Below the pieces are notes generated by a model. It saw nothing but the letters and a program-made list of their open reading frames with translations, made no database searches and was not told where the DNA came from. Below are positions 11,490 through 22,689 of a stretch of DNA of 64,000 bases, in pieces (the first letter of the stretch is position 1; every line of letters begins with the position of its first letter). Made by a program: the position numbers and the translations under genes. This stretch comes from Ricinus communis (taxonomy: Eukaryota; Streptophyta; Magnoliopsida; Malpighiales; Euphorbiaceae). Where the stretch lies: the NCBI RefSeq assembly GCF_019578655.1, contig NC_063261.1:8688446-8752445 (forward strand). Reading direction: 5' to 3'.

Positions 11490-13138
11490 ATGAGGGAATT
11501 ACGAAAAGCCTGATAATGAATGTTACTACCTTTCTCGAGTCTCAAGAGGTAGAGGGTAGGCGAATCCCAATTAAGGTTAAGACTTATTGAACCAAAATTT
11601 CTTCTCTAGAATTAATTTGGACCCAATTGGCAGAAAAAAATTAAGTTTGTAAGGTGAAACGATATTTTCTACAAGTTTATGGACTAAAATGCAAAATTTT
11701 CATAACTTTTTGCCCCCTAAGCTGATCGGCTCTACAGTGCCCATTGGCTTATTTCCCAACTTCGACAATGTTTTACATATATTTGACTTATAAACGCCAA
11801 AATTAATAAGAGAAGGTACTAGAAAGAACATTTAGTGATGATTATTAAATTTTATTAATAATTATTCGAATTTAATTGAATTTTAATGGATATTTGTTTC
11901 ATTGAGTATTTGATAAAATTAAGAGATTTAACTAATTATTGATATTTATCTAATACATATAGAATTTCTTAAAATCCTAAGTCTATAAATATATCATTAA
12001 GTCTTAGGTTTAGGGTTGGCTACACTCATTAACTACTAGAGCTATGTTAACTAAACATAGAGTTTTAAAAAATAGAGATTTAAGTCATTAAGAAAGAACT
12101 TGAGATTAGGAAGGTTTTTCTTTGAACGATAGAAGTTTTTCTTAAGCCCAAATAACACTGGATTCTTATTCGATCTTTGATTCAACTACCTCATCGTCTC
12201 TAGAGACTCGCAGATCAACACTCCATGGTAACAACCTGAGGCTTCCCCAAATCAAGCATCATCAACATCTCCCGCTTCTTTACTGGTTCTTTACTTCTAT
12301 AATTTTTAGAAACATGATTAGGTTGATTTCTGGATGTTTTACATGATTAGATTCAGGTTTTTTTATGAATCAACATGGTTTTATGGTGCTGGATTTTGAA
12401 TATGATAATATGAGCATGTTGGATTTTTAATTTGATAATATGAACATGTCGGATATTGAGTTTGATGAATGGAATAATTAGGGTAATATGTTAGATATAC
12501 TTTTGATTATGAGATCGTATCGAATTTTTGGGGTTACATGATTAAGATTTAGAATCTACATGTGAAGTTTTATTTACCTTCTGTCAGTTTTTGCTTTCTA
12601 AGGTCTATTATTTTATGTTGTCTGGTTTAATTTAATTTATTTTTTTAATGATTTTTACTTCATATTTTTGAGTTTAAACTATTTTTTTGTCTTTTGTGCA
12701 TGTGAAATTTTCTTCGGGGCGAGAGGTCCAAAGAAAAGATGCAAAACCAAGCCCTAGAGCCGATCAGCTCTATGATGTCATCAATTGGTTGTTCATCCCA
12801 AATTGCACTAATTCGCGGATTTTCGAGCCCTTTTGTTGATTTTTGCCAATTTTAACCTACATTACTCATTTATCTTAGGTTTATTAATTTTATGAGGGTT
12901 ACAATAGCTAGATTGAATTTCATGCACTTTAATTTCTATATTATTTTGATGGATGCCAAATATCTACTCTGTGAATGTCTAATTAAAACTGGACACATAG
13001 ACTTTAAACTTAAAATTGGACCTTAACATGAAATTATAGTCCATTTGACTAAAAGATGGTAAATTAGGCCTAAATTAAAATTCATATAGACTTACTGGAT
13101 TTTATCATACTTTAATTAATTAAATGGGTCACACTAGT
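11490..13138 (+). repeat. Tat-type LTR block, plus orientation
   Basis: Begins 'gggaattacgaaaagcctgataatgaatgttactacctttctcgagtct'. This is the reverse complement of the right edges of the minus blocks near 9,930-10,010. It continues with the AGCTGATCGGCTCT motif (11,718) and sentences 'gactcgcagatcaacactccatgg' and 'acaacctgaggcttccc'. The copy beginning at 13,139 shares the same order. The expected TGTCA start is missing, so the left end is truncated at about 11,490. Confidence 0.6.
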
Positions 13139-15040
13139 GTCAGCACCCCCTTTTCGGATTCAGTTATCAAGGAAAAAATGGAAAAATCTTATGATGAGAG
13201 TTACTACTTTTTCGGGTCTTGGGAAGCAAAAGACAAGCAAATCCGAGACTGGGTTCGAGGTTAATGTAGCTAGAATTAGTTTTTTTAAATCAATTTAGAC
13301 CTAATTGTCAGAAAAAATTCAGCTTAAGTGTCAAAATAGCAATTTTTACAAAATTAGGGACTAAACTGCAAATTTTAAAATTTCCTTTATAAAGCCAATT
13401 GGCTCTATGATAAAGCCAATCGATTCTTTATAGAACCGATTAGATTTTGACTCCACGGTATCATGTTTTTAGATAATTTTAAGTCTACATACAGATTCTA
13501 GAAGATTTTCTTGACGATAATCATTTTTTTATCGATAATTACTTAAATTTTAAATAAGTTCATTCGATATTTTCTAGGATTTATCCATTTCTTTAAAGTT
13601 TTCTTTGAAATCTTACCTCTATAAATAGAAAAAAAGTGTTTAGGGTTTCGGGGAGAAAAAAGAATTAAGATTCGATTGTGAGTAAAATTAAGAACGAGGA
13701 AACATTAAGAAAGAAGGAAAAAAGAGACAATCAAAAGAAAATAGAAAGAATTGCACTGACGATCGTAATCAGTATTCAAAGATTCAAGCCACTTAAGGAA
13801 GAGTCATTTTAGGAAAGTAGCCACTGAAGAAAGAGCATTTATGGAAACCTTTTTCCAATCGATAGAAGATTTCCCAAAGTCATATCCGACTTTGGATTCC
13901 TACCCAATTTTTTATTCAACTACTTTCTCATCACCCGAGACTCGCAGATCCAAAATACATGGTGACAACCTGAGGGTTTCTTCCACTATACATCTGTATC
14001 CATCATAAAAACCGGTTCTTTCATTCTTCTTTTTTCTTTTATTTATTTTTATATAATTTTTTCTTAGAAGCATGATTAGGTTTTTATCTTTTATAAATAT
14101 GATTAGATTAGGTTTTCATTAAAATGCATAACGAATTTGATATTAAGAATTTTTTTATCTGATTCTTTTGCCAATTAGGCTTTTAGATTTAATTAAAGAC
14201 ATATTATAGGGTTAATATTTAGGTCGTCTGTCAATATGATTTAGTAATTAAGTCTAAATAAAACAAGATTCTTTGCTTCGATAATCTTCTATCAATTTAT
14301 AGGATTTTAGGGTTTTTTAGTGATTTAGGTTTTTTTAGCTTCTATAACTTTTATTTTGTTATTTTTATCTATTTTTGCCTCATTCTAATTTATAGCTAAC
14401 ACCTTTGTATGGAAAAATTGGTATGGAATGTGAGATTGAACTAGTGAACAAAGGAGAATCGATAAGAATCTGCCCCTTGGACTCTAGAGCTAATCGGCTC
14501 AATATAAAGCCAATTGGCTCCATACTGAGCTGATTGGCTCTTTATGCATAGCCGATTGGCTCTACATGCTAGAGAATTTATAATTTGCTTTCTCGGTGTA
14601 TTCAATGTATTCTTAGCCTCTGTATAGTTTTAGGTCTTTCTGGTTTTGCAATGGTCGTTGTAGGTAGGTTGTAATAGCTAGAGTTTTCTTTTCTGCTTTA
14701 TTTTCTTTATTATTTTTTGTTGTTTATTGCATATTAACCTAATACATGATTACATGATTGATTAATTAAAATGGACCACATAAACTTAGGGATAAAATAC
14801 TGACCCAACACGAATTTGATAGTCTAATAAGCTAATCCACTTTAACTAGCATAAACCCTAAAATCCAATTAGACTAAGGGGTTTTGGCATGTTTATTTAG
14901 GGCTTGAATTTAGTTAGGGTTAAGATAATAATAAATGGGCCTCATAACAAGTAGTCCAATAGGCTTAAAGGCTGCAATCTAGAGATTCTTTGCTTGGATA
15001 ATCTTTTGTCAAGTAGTCCACTCGAATCCTAGAATTGTGA
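13139..15040 (+). repeat. Tat-type LTR block with apparent TGTCA start
   Basis: Starts TGTCAGCACCCC at about 13,140, comparable with TGTCACCACCC at 61,183. It then follows the same sentence order as 11,490-13,138: 'actttttcgggtct', 'agggactaaactgcaaatttt', 'ataaatagaa', 'gactcgcagatcc', 'acaacctgaggg'. Around 14,480-14,565 it holds four tandem-like copies of the AGCCRATYGGCT motif. CTATAAATAG near 13,620 could be the LTR TATA box. The downstream end is uncertain. Confidence 0.6.
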
Positions 15041-15429
15041 CACTGGGTAACATCACTCATAAGTAATGAGTGTATTTCCTTGGTCGCATGGACCCTTGAG
15101 TGGGGAGATGAGCCATGGAGGAACACTTTTTACTTATAGGAGCCTTTTATCCTTATCCAAGACTCAACTCATGGTAATGACCGTAGTAATCTCCCCTAGG
15201 TACCCTTTTGCTTGCTATATAAGATGTTCTTCCTTCTAAGTATTTTAAGCCCTAATATTGAAAGGCCTTGACCCAAATGTGGAACCAGGCCCCAGGCCCA
15301 AAATATGCAGGCTTGTCTTACATTGAGAAACATCACCTTTTCTGATTTAAATATGCTTTGAGAGATTATGGCATGCGCATCAGGCCTACTATCCCCTCTT
15401 GATAGAAAGCCCAAACCAAAAGTCCTAGG

Positions 15430-17180
15430 GAAGAAAGACTCACTAAGAAAGTAGTTGAGGGTAGGGCTGTGGCTGAGTTTCTAGCCCAAAATGCAAAAGA
15501 TGCGGGCTTAGGAGTAGTTTTGATCATGCAAGAAGGGGAGATGTCGTCGATGGCCAAGAGGTTGGACTTCAAAGTGACTAATAACATGGCAAAGTATGAA
15601 GCATGTTTATTTGGATTAGAAATGGTCGTGGTAGCAGGAGCTAAGCATCTAATGGTTTACAAGGATTTAGTGCTGGTAATTCAGCAAGCCCTCGAGGAAT
15701 GGGAAGTAAAAGAAGAGAGATTGAAGCCGTATGTCAACTATCTCAAGACTTTAGTGTGGAATTTCTCTAAGTGTTCCTTTGTACACTTGCCTCAAGATGA
15801 GAATTAGATGGCGGATGAACTAGCTACTTTATCATCTATGTGGGTCAATCCCATACAACTATTAATGAAACCTTTAGTAATCGTGAAGTCAGGTGCGTCT
15901 TGTTATCAAAGGCATCGAATTATGCAAGTTCAGATGGGACTAGAAGAGAAGCCATGGTTCTATAATCTGACGTTCATAGAAGATAGAGAGTATCCAGAAA
16001 AAGTGACAGTAAAGGAAAGGTATGCATTGCGAGTCCAAGCCAGGAATTACATCAACCACGAGGGAGTCCTGTATAGAGGAATAATGTCAACTCTGGTGTG
16101 TAACCAAAGCAGAAGCTCAAGTAGTAATGGAGGAAATACACAAAGGAATGTGTGGGCCTCATATAAGCGAAATTGTGCTAACCGGGAAGATCATGCGGCA
16201 AGGCTATTACAAGTTAGAGAAGGATTATATAGCGCTAATGAGGAAATGCTAAGAGTCCCAGCTATACACTGACCTGAATCATGTGCCTCCAATTGAGCTA
16301 CATAACTTCTCCTTAGCCTTTTACAGCTTGGTGTATCGACTTTATTGGAGAAATAAAGCCTCCTTCAAATGGACACAGTTTCATAATCGTAGTCATTAAT
16401 TACTTCTTGAAATAGGTAGAAGCCGAGTCATTCACCACTGTGGGGGCTAGACAGATGTCCAAGTTCATAGAAAGGAACCTGATCTGCAAATATGGAGTCC
16501 CACATCATGTTGTGATGGATAACAAGGTGCAATTCATGGGTGAGACAATGAACCTGCTAGCGGATTACAACATCGAGCATCACAGGTCTTCTCTGTATAG
16601 AGCTCAGGCGAGTGGAGCGGTAGTGGCAGCCAGCAAGAATCTGAAGAACATACTTTCAAAGATGGTATGGAATCATAAGGATTGGTCGTTTTAATTACCC
16701 TTCTCGCTTTGGGGATATCGTACAACCGAGTGAACATCGACTGGGCAAATGCCATACTTTATGGTTTATGGAACTGAGGCGGTATTGCCAGTTGAGTTAT
16801 ATTTGAAATCTTGGAGAGTTGTATTGGAGGCAGAAATACCAGAGTATCAATGGGTTGAGCAAAGGTACCAAAACTAGCCTTAATTGATGAGAAAAAGATG
16901 AAAGCCCTATACCACACACAGTTGTACCAGAAAAGGATAGCTAGGGTGTTTAATAGGAAAGTAAAGCCAGGAAAGATTAGAGTTGGGATCTAATTTTGAA
17001 GCATACAAGGCCTACTACATTTGACCTAAGAGGAAAGTTCAGGCCAAACTGGAAAGGCCCGTAGTTGGTCAAAAGAATTCTGCCCAAAGGTGTCGCTAAC
17101 ATTTCAGACTTGAAGGGGAATGAGTTCATGAAGCCAATCAATATAGATCGTCTCGGGAAATACCATGTGTGAAAAGGAAG
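15430..17180 (+). pseudogene. Tat Gypsy pol fragment, copy A (second RNase H to integrase end)
   Basis: In order: an extra (aRNH-type) RNase H segment at 15,445-15,900 (AEFLAQNAKDAGLGVVLI, NNMAKYEACLFG, LPQDEN), the integrase N-terminal region (to about 16,270), the integrase core (CIDFIGEIK at 16,332, VVMDNKVQF at 16,510, GAVVAASKN at 16,614), and the integrase tail ending near 17,170. Inactivating changes are visible: TAG at 15,805 after DEN, TAG at 16,413 where Trp is usual, and GTG (Val) at 16,623 where the third DDE acidic residue is expected. The segment with the first RNase H aspartate (FDG motif) is missing between AEFLAQNA and GLGVVLI. Reverse transcriptase and upstream domains are absent. 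The same lesions occur in copy B at 22.7-24.5 kb. Confidence 0.85.
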
Positions 17181-17199
17181 AATTAAGAATAATAGAACA

Positions 17200-18735
17200 A
17201 TTAGCATGCTGATCGAAAAACATCGAAAAGGTAAGTTTCATTTAAAAGGAAAATATAGATATTTGAATAGTGAATAGTATTTTATAATTTAGATTTAGAG
17301 TAATAGTAATTTAGAATTAAAGATATGTATATTTATTAGTTTCATTTTACAATTTAAATTTTTCTGACCTTTCTCGTTCATTAAAATTATTACTTTATTT
17401 ATGACATTAAAAAAAAAGAGGTTAATAAATCTTAGGATAAATAAAAGAAAAAGAGAGAAAATCATCAGCTAGAAAATCTGAAAAGACAGGTTGATGACAG
17501 GAGTTATGTCCGAAGAAATCAAAATGTTCCCATCTGGGCTTTTATTGAATGAATAAAATTGTCTCAAATTGTTATCAAACATATGTATGTCTGTTTGTCA
17601 TTTTACACGCTAACTAAAAGAAAAACAAAACTAAAAGTTCCAAGCAAAGCAAATGAGATCTAAAAAGAAAGCATAATCTTTTATTTCTTTTTCGCATAAT
17701 TTACATCTACATCCTTAACATAGAGCAGCTAGTTCTTGAATCAAGTAAGGCTATGGGAAATCAATATTTGAAGCAGCCAAATCTGCAAAAAGAAGTAAGA
17801 AAAAAAAGAAGAAGAAAAAAGAAAAAATTAAGTTGAAAAGCCGAAAGGGCAGTTTAGGCAAAAATAAAGTATGGTAAGTTGAAAACCCAAAAGGGCGACT
17901 TAGGCAAAAGTTAAAACAAAAACCTACTAAGTTGAAAATCCAAAATGGCGGCTTAGGTAAAGATTAAAGCAAAATAATAGAAAAGAGATTTAGTTGCATG
18001 GCCACCTTAGCATGCAAATTCATACAAAGACAGAAAGACAAAACAAGGGGGCAATCCGAAAGGCAATACCTATTATACCTTCAAAAAAATAAAAAGTCTA
18101 CATAAAAGTTTCGAGTTTTACATTCAAAAGAAGAAAAGTACAAGCACAGGGAAGTCAAAAGCCAGAGTTCCCTCTCAGATTATCCATCTTATTATCTGAT
18201 TCAACATCTATCCTTTGGGTCTGTAAGGCTGGCAACTACAGAGTCAGGGTATCAATTCGTCGTTGTTGAGCATCAAGCTGATGTTGCTAGTCATCTAACT
18301 GCCCCTGCAATCCCTCATGGTCTCTCTGATGAAAATCCAAAAAAGGAGGATTAGTTAGCACATTTCACGTATCTCATGCATCATTTTGCATTTCATGATT
18401 TATAATTTGTTTTGGTTCTTTACCCGCCAATCCTCGCCAAGGATGAAGAACTGTCTCTTCGTGGCCTCAACCAGTTGATGTATGTGCTCAGACTAATCTC
18501 TCTGAACCTGTATTTGTATATATGTCACTAACCTTTTCAGGAAAGACAAAGTGATAAAAACACAAAAAGGAAGAAAAAGCTTATATAGGTGTAATTGCTC
18601 AGGATGAACTCTGGAGGGAAATACTGATCTATAACAAGACAGTGCTCTATCACACCAAGTGGACTTTAATATGAAATCATCAGATTATGAAGGAATGAGA
18701 TAGCCCCTAGGACCCCATCTGTGGTAGTCGTAGGT
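17200..18735 (+). repeat. Region downstream of Tat pol copy A, with tandem repeat and antisense-ORF remnant
   Basis: This is an inverted match of 21,341-22,690. It contains a three-unit tandem repeat at about 17,840-17,990 (AAGTTGAAAACCCAAAAGGGCGGCTTAGGCAAAAGTTAAA type, unit near 50 bp). On the minus strand at about 18,600-18,735 it holds the antisense-ORF segment that reads ...ISYW-like sequence in the other copy. No intact frame is present. Confidence 0.65.
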
Positions 18736-18988
18736 GGTGTAAAATGGCATGCTCCAATCCACTAACTTTAGAAACCTACTGAACCATAATGCACTTTGAT
18801 ACAGGCCAAACACTTATTGTAAATTCCACCAAGCACTCGAACACCACATCGACAATTGCATCCGCTTGAAACATGAAATTCAAGACCTTATCGATGCCAA
18901 AAGACTAACTGACCTGGACCAACCCAATACCAAATAGAATCCACTACCTAACTACAACAACATACCACCTCCAAACCATATATCCATG

Positions 18989-18993
18989 ATCAA
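18989..18993 (+). repeat. Left target-site duplication ATCAA of the solo LTR
   Basis: ATCAA directly before TGATGTGCATC; identical to 20,429-20,433. Confidence 0.9.
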
Positions 18994-20428
18994 TGATGTG
19001 CATCATTTTATATATATTTATATGCCTAATTACTTCCATTTTTATGCATAGTTATCTTGTTTTATGCCAGAATCACCTGTTTTTTAGTTCCTTTCATGTT
19101 CTAGGTGATTATCGATAGATATTATCAGTAGTCGAGGAAAATACGTGCAAATATAGGCCTGGACTATGGCCGTGCTGAACCATCAACACTTGACCCTTAA
19201 GAGTGCCACTTTGGCATAGCTTTCGAGGCCACCATGGCCTTCATCATGGCCCGTGGTGGCTCAGCACCGGTGAGGGCACGGCCAAGAAGAAGCCCTAAGT
19301 TACGAGACTCGGAGGTTTAACACGGCCTGGACTCCGCCCATGCTGATCAGCACGGGCTTGTCCACGGCCGTGCTGAGACATTTATATAGGCAAATGCAAT
19401 TTATTGAGCTGGGGTTTGATTTTCTGACTTGAATTCACACATACATGCACAAGCCACCCTTTTCTAGACTTCAATATTCGACTTTAGGAGACTATTTTGC
19501 CTATTGAAGGAGGATTACATTGGTTTAAACATCACATTGAAGATCAAGAGTGGATTTGGAGACATTCAAAAGGTAATTTAGGGTTCATCATTCAAATTTT
19601 GGGATTTTGAGCTGTTCATCCAATTCGAAGGAAAAGGGTGTATCTGTTTCATTTTCTTTATTCTTTCATTGTTATTGAATTCCTAGTTGTTTTAGACATG
19701 AATATGTGTAGCTAGATCGATTAAATCTATTGGGATTTCCTTACTATGTTGGCTTAGTACTAAATTGTTGGATTGTTTAAGTTCCTTTTCATATTCTTTT
19801 TGCTTTCAGTATTAATAAGATATCGCATTATTCATGAGACGTTGTAAATTATGTTCCTTAGATTGCTTTCTGTAATTGAGAAATTCATTAAGTAATTGGA
19901 ATTTTGAATAGCAAGAACTAGTTAATGATCACTTAGAGATAAGGGTAATTGACTAGCCGGATTAAGAATTAACAAAGCTTAATAGAGGCGGATTAAAGCT
20001 TAATGCTAACTTAATAATCGATCGTTAAGACGAGATTCCAACTTTAGGTTCTTAGGTTTAGGAATTCGGTTATCTCGAGAGGGAGACCGAATTCAGTTAA
20101 GAATTCATCCATGGGTAGCATAATTGGATTTATCAATCTATTATCTTTTATTTGATTGCCAACTAGTTTAGGTTCCCTTTGGGTTTGCATTTCTTATCTT
20201 GATTGTTTCATTTATTTATTCATTCTTGCATCTCATTTAGAACTCAATTTCCAGTTCTTAGTAAATTTAGAATTCATCCATCATATATTTTAGGTTAGAT
20301 AACAAAGAACGAAGTAGTAACTCTGGGTTTTCACTTTCCCGAGAATACGACCTTGATACTCGCCATTAGTGCTAGACTGCATCGATAGGTTCACTGCCTT
20401 AGATTGTAGCTACATAATTAGCTTATCA
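18994..20428. mobile_element. Solo LTR, 1,435 bp, with 5-bp target duplication
   Basis: The element begins TGATGTGCATCA and ends TTAGCTTATCA, so the ends are TGAT...ATCA. It is bordered on both sides by ATCAA. No internal retroelement sequence lies between the borders, so it is a solo LTR left by recombination between two LTRs. It interrupts a gag frame that becomes continuous when it is removed. Inside is a GC-richer stretch at 19,150-19,380 with repeated palindrome-like phrases (CACGGCCGTGCTGA). It is followed by a TATA-like ATTTATATAGG at about 19,381 that could be the LTR promoter. The terminal sentence 'gaatacgaccttgatactcgcc' is typical of plant Gypsy LTR ends. It belongs to a different family from the host element. 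Confidence 0.88.
19381..19391 (+). promoter_or_regulatory. Probable TATA box of the solo LTR
   Basis: TTTATATAGG follows directly after the GC-rich U3-like segment, giving the LTR a plus-strand promoter layout. No transcript evidence is available. Confidence 0.4.
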
Positions 20429-20433
20429 ATCAA
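20429..20433 (+). repeat. Right target-site duplication ATCAA of the solo LTR
   Basis: ATCAA directly after TTAGCTTATCA; the gag sequence resumes with CCCTAAC. Confidence 0.9.
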
Positions 20434-21340
20434 CCCTAACTTTAGTGAAGAGGAGGTCATAAATTCCTTCCAAGACATACCCACACCTGAACTTGGAACA
20501 AAGCCAAAACACGAGCCAAAATGCCCACAAAGAACCTTCAACGAGCTAGGGGCACAATTATCTATGGTGTTCCATCACTTATTAAGTAGTAGGAAGCTCA
20601 AACCCCTAACACGAAGAAGTGATCTAAACCCTCAAAATGGCCAGTATTATGAGCATCACCAAACCTTCAAGCATATGATAGATTAGTGCAATTGTATGAG
20701 GCACAAGATTTAGGATCTGATAGACTATAAGGATTGGCGAGTAGAGCAACTTCCTTATGATGAGTATGAAGACCTGTCAGGGTAGTGTTTAGGCAAGTTT
20801 GACTTCAAGGTCCGCTATTTGAGGCCTCCTTCGATTGAAATTCGGATTGAAGAAATTATGCCAAGTAGTTAGGGATTGGATAGCTAGCAGTAGGTAATTG
20901 GTGACACTTGCCTCTTAGAAGTATGGAAGGAGGGCAAAAGGAAGTCAGTCATGGCCATTGATATCTAATACAGATCCAAGGACGAATGTGAAGTTTAAGA
21001 AAACAGTGGCAAGGCCATTTGATTTGATAATGATTTTGATAAGGAAGCTGAGTCAGAGGCTAAGGGTAATGACAAAAGGGGCGCAAAAGGTAAAGCAGGC
21101 CAAGAACGGGCCAAAAGAAGAAGATAAGGGACTGTTATAAGAGCTGAAAAAGAATAAGAAGATGACTGACATTTAGGAGCTGCTAATGCACTCATAAGAC
21201 TATAGAAAGGATTTGATTCAAGCCTTATTTAACATCATCATAATCATAATAGCTACCCCTAAAGAAATTATCAAAATGGTAATTGACAAAACTATCAAGT
21301 TCATCACTTTCTTGGATGAAGATTTTTAGTTAGAGGAAAG

Positions 21341-21700
21341 GGACTTCTGAGGCACCACCTACGGTTATGTTAGATAGGGTCCTAGGGGCTGTCTCATTCC
21401 CTTCTAATCCGATGATTTCGTATTGGAGTCCACTCGGTATATAGAGCACTGTCTCGTTATGGATCAGTATTTCCCTCCAGAGTTCATCCCTAGCAATTGC
21501 TCTCATGTAAGCTTTTTCTTCCCTTCTGCATTTTTATCACTTTGGCTTTCCTTAAAAGGTTAGTGACATATATACCAATACAGGCTTAAAGAGACCAGTT
21601 TCAGCACGTACATCGACTGGTTGGGGCCACGAGGAGACAATTCTTCATCCTTGGCGAGGATTGGTGGGTAAGAACCAAAAAAAAATTATAAATCATGAAA
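21341..21700 (+). pseudogene. Antisense-ORF fragment adjoining Tat copy B
   Basis: Reads EAPPTVMLDRVLGAVSFPSN then PMISYWSPLG on the plus strand, similar to EAPPTMMLD...ISYWR at about 3,900-3,990. It then continues through stops to a second piece (STGWGHEETILHPW at about 21,610). It is opposite in strand to the Tat pol on its right. Its left edge is the junction with the gag spacer, mirrored at 18,735. Confidence 0.5.
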
Positions 21701-22079
21701 TGCAAAATGCGTGAAATATGCTAAATAATTCTCCTTTTTCGGATTTTCATCATAGGGACCATTAGGGATTAGAGGGGCAAGTAAATGACCAGCATTGTTA
21801 GCTTGATATTCAGCAATGACAGATTGATACCCTGACTCTCTAGTTGTTAGCCTTACAAACCCAAAGGATGGATGCTGAATCAGATAACAAGATGGATAGT
21901 CTGAGAGGGAACTCCAGCTTTTGACTTCCCTATGCTTGTACTTTTCTTTTTTTGAATGTAAAACTTGAAACTTTTGTGTAGACTTTTTATTTTTTTAAAG
22001 GTATAATAGGTATTGCCTTTTGGATCGGCCCCATGTTTTGTCTTTCTGTCTTTGTATGAATTTGCACGCTAAGGTAGCC

Positions 22080-22320
22080 ATGCAATTAAATCTCTTTTCT
22101 ATTATTTTGCTTTTGCTTTTGCTTTTGCTTTAAGTTTTGCCTAATCCGCCATTTTGGATTTTCAAATTAGTAGGTTTTTGTCTTAACTTTTGCCTAAGTT
22201 GCCCTTTCGGATTTTCAACTTATCAAACTTTATTTTTGCCTAAGCTGCCCTTTCGGTTTTTTCAACTTAGCTTTTTCTTTTTTTTTTCTTCTTACTTCTT
22301 TTTGCAGATTTGGCTGGCAT
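22080..22320 (-). repeat. Tandem repeat in the probable intron of the antisense ORF
   Basis: Three units of about 50 bp with the phrase TTTTGCCTAAGCTGCCCTTT, then CGGATTTTCAACTTAGCA. They are preceded by a (TTTTGC)n run at 22,108-22,132 and followed by a pyrimidine tract and TTTTTGCAG at about 22,308. The same units occur at 17,840-17,990 (inverted) and near 5,925-6,040. Further diverged units sit at 6,830-6,890 and 22,610-22,670. Confidence 0.7.
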
Positions 22321-22689
22321 TACTTGATTCAAGAACTAGCTTATCTATGTTAAGGATGTAGATGCAAATTATGCGAAAAAGAAATAAAAAATTATGCTTT
22401 TTTCTCATATCTCATTTACTTTGCTTGGAACTTTTAGTTTTGTTTTTCTTTCAGTTAGCGTATAGAATGAAAACAGACATACATATGTTTGATAACAATT
22501 CGAGATAATTTTATTCATTTAGTAAAAGCCCAGATATGAACATTTTGATTTCTCATGATATTAACTCTTATCATCAATCATTCTTTTCAGATTTTCTAGT
22601 TGATTATTTTCTCTCTTTTGTCCTGACTTTTGCCTGACCAACCTTTTGAGGTTTTCCAATTAGCAGGCTAATTTTTCTATTATTCTTTA

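Larger units (their letters stand above)
18740..21340 (+). pseudogene. Tat Gypsy gag remnant split by a solo LTR
   Basis: Left piece (18,740-18,993) reads TYCKFHQALEHHIDNCIRLK then HEIQDLIDAKRLTDLDQPNT, which is the gag zinc-type motif (C-x3-H-x6-H-x4-C spacing by eye). It continues PPPNHISMI up to the solo LTR. With the LTR and one ATCAA removed, the right piece (20,434 onward) continues NPNFSEEEVINSFQDI. A second, damaged copy of the motif follows at about 20,640-20,730 (GQYYEHHQTF, DLIDY). Beyond 20,840 the frame matches the minus-strand gag tail of copy B near 26,450-26,560 (MAIDI). Several stops are present. It lies between the inverted pol arms, in the same orientation as copy A. Confidence 0.7.
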
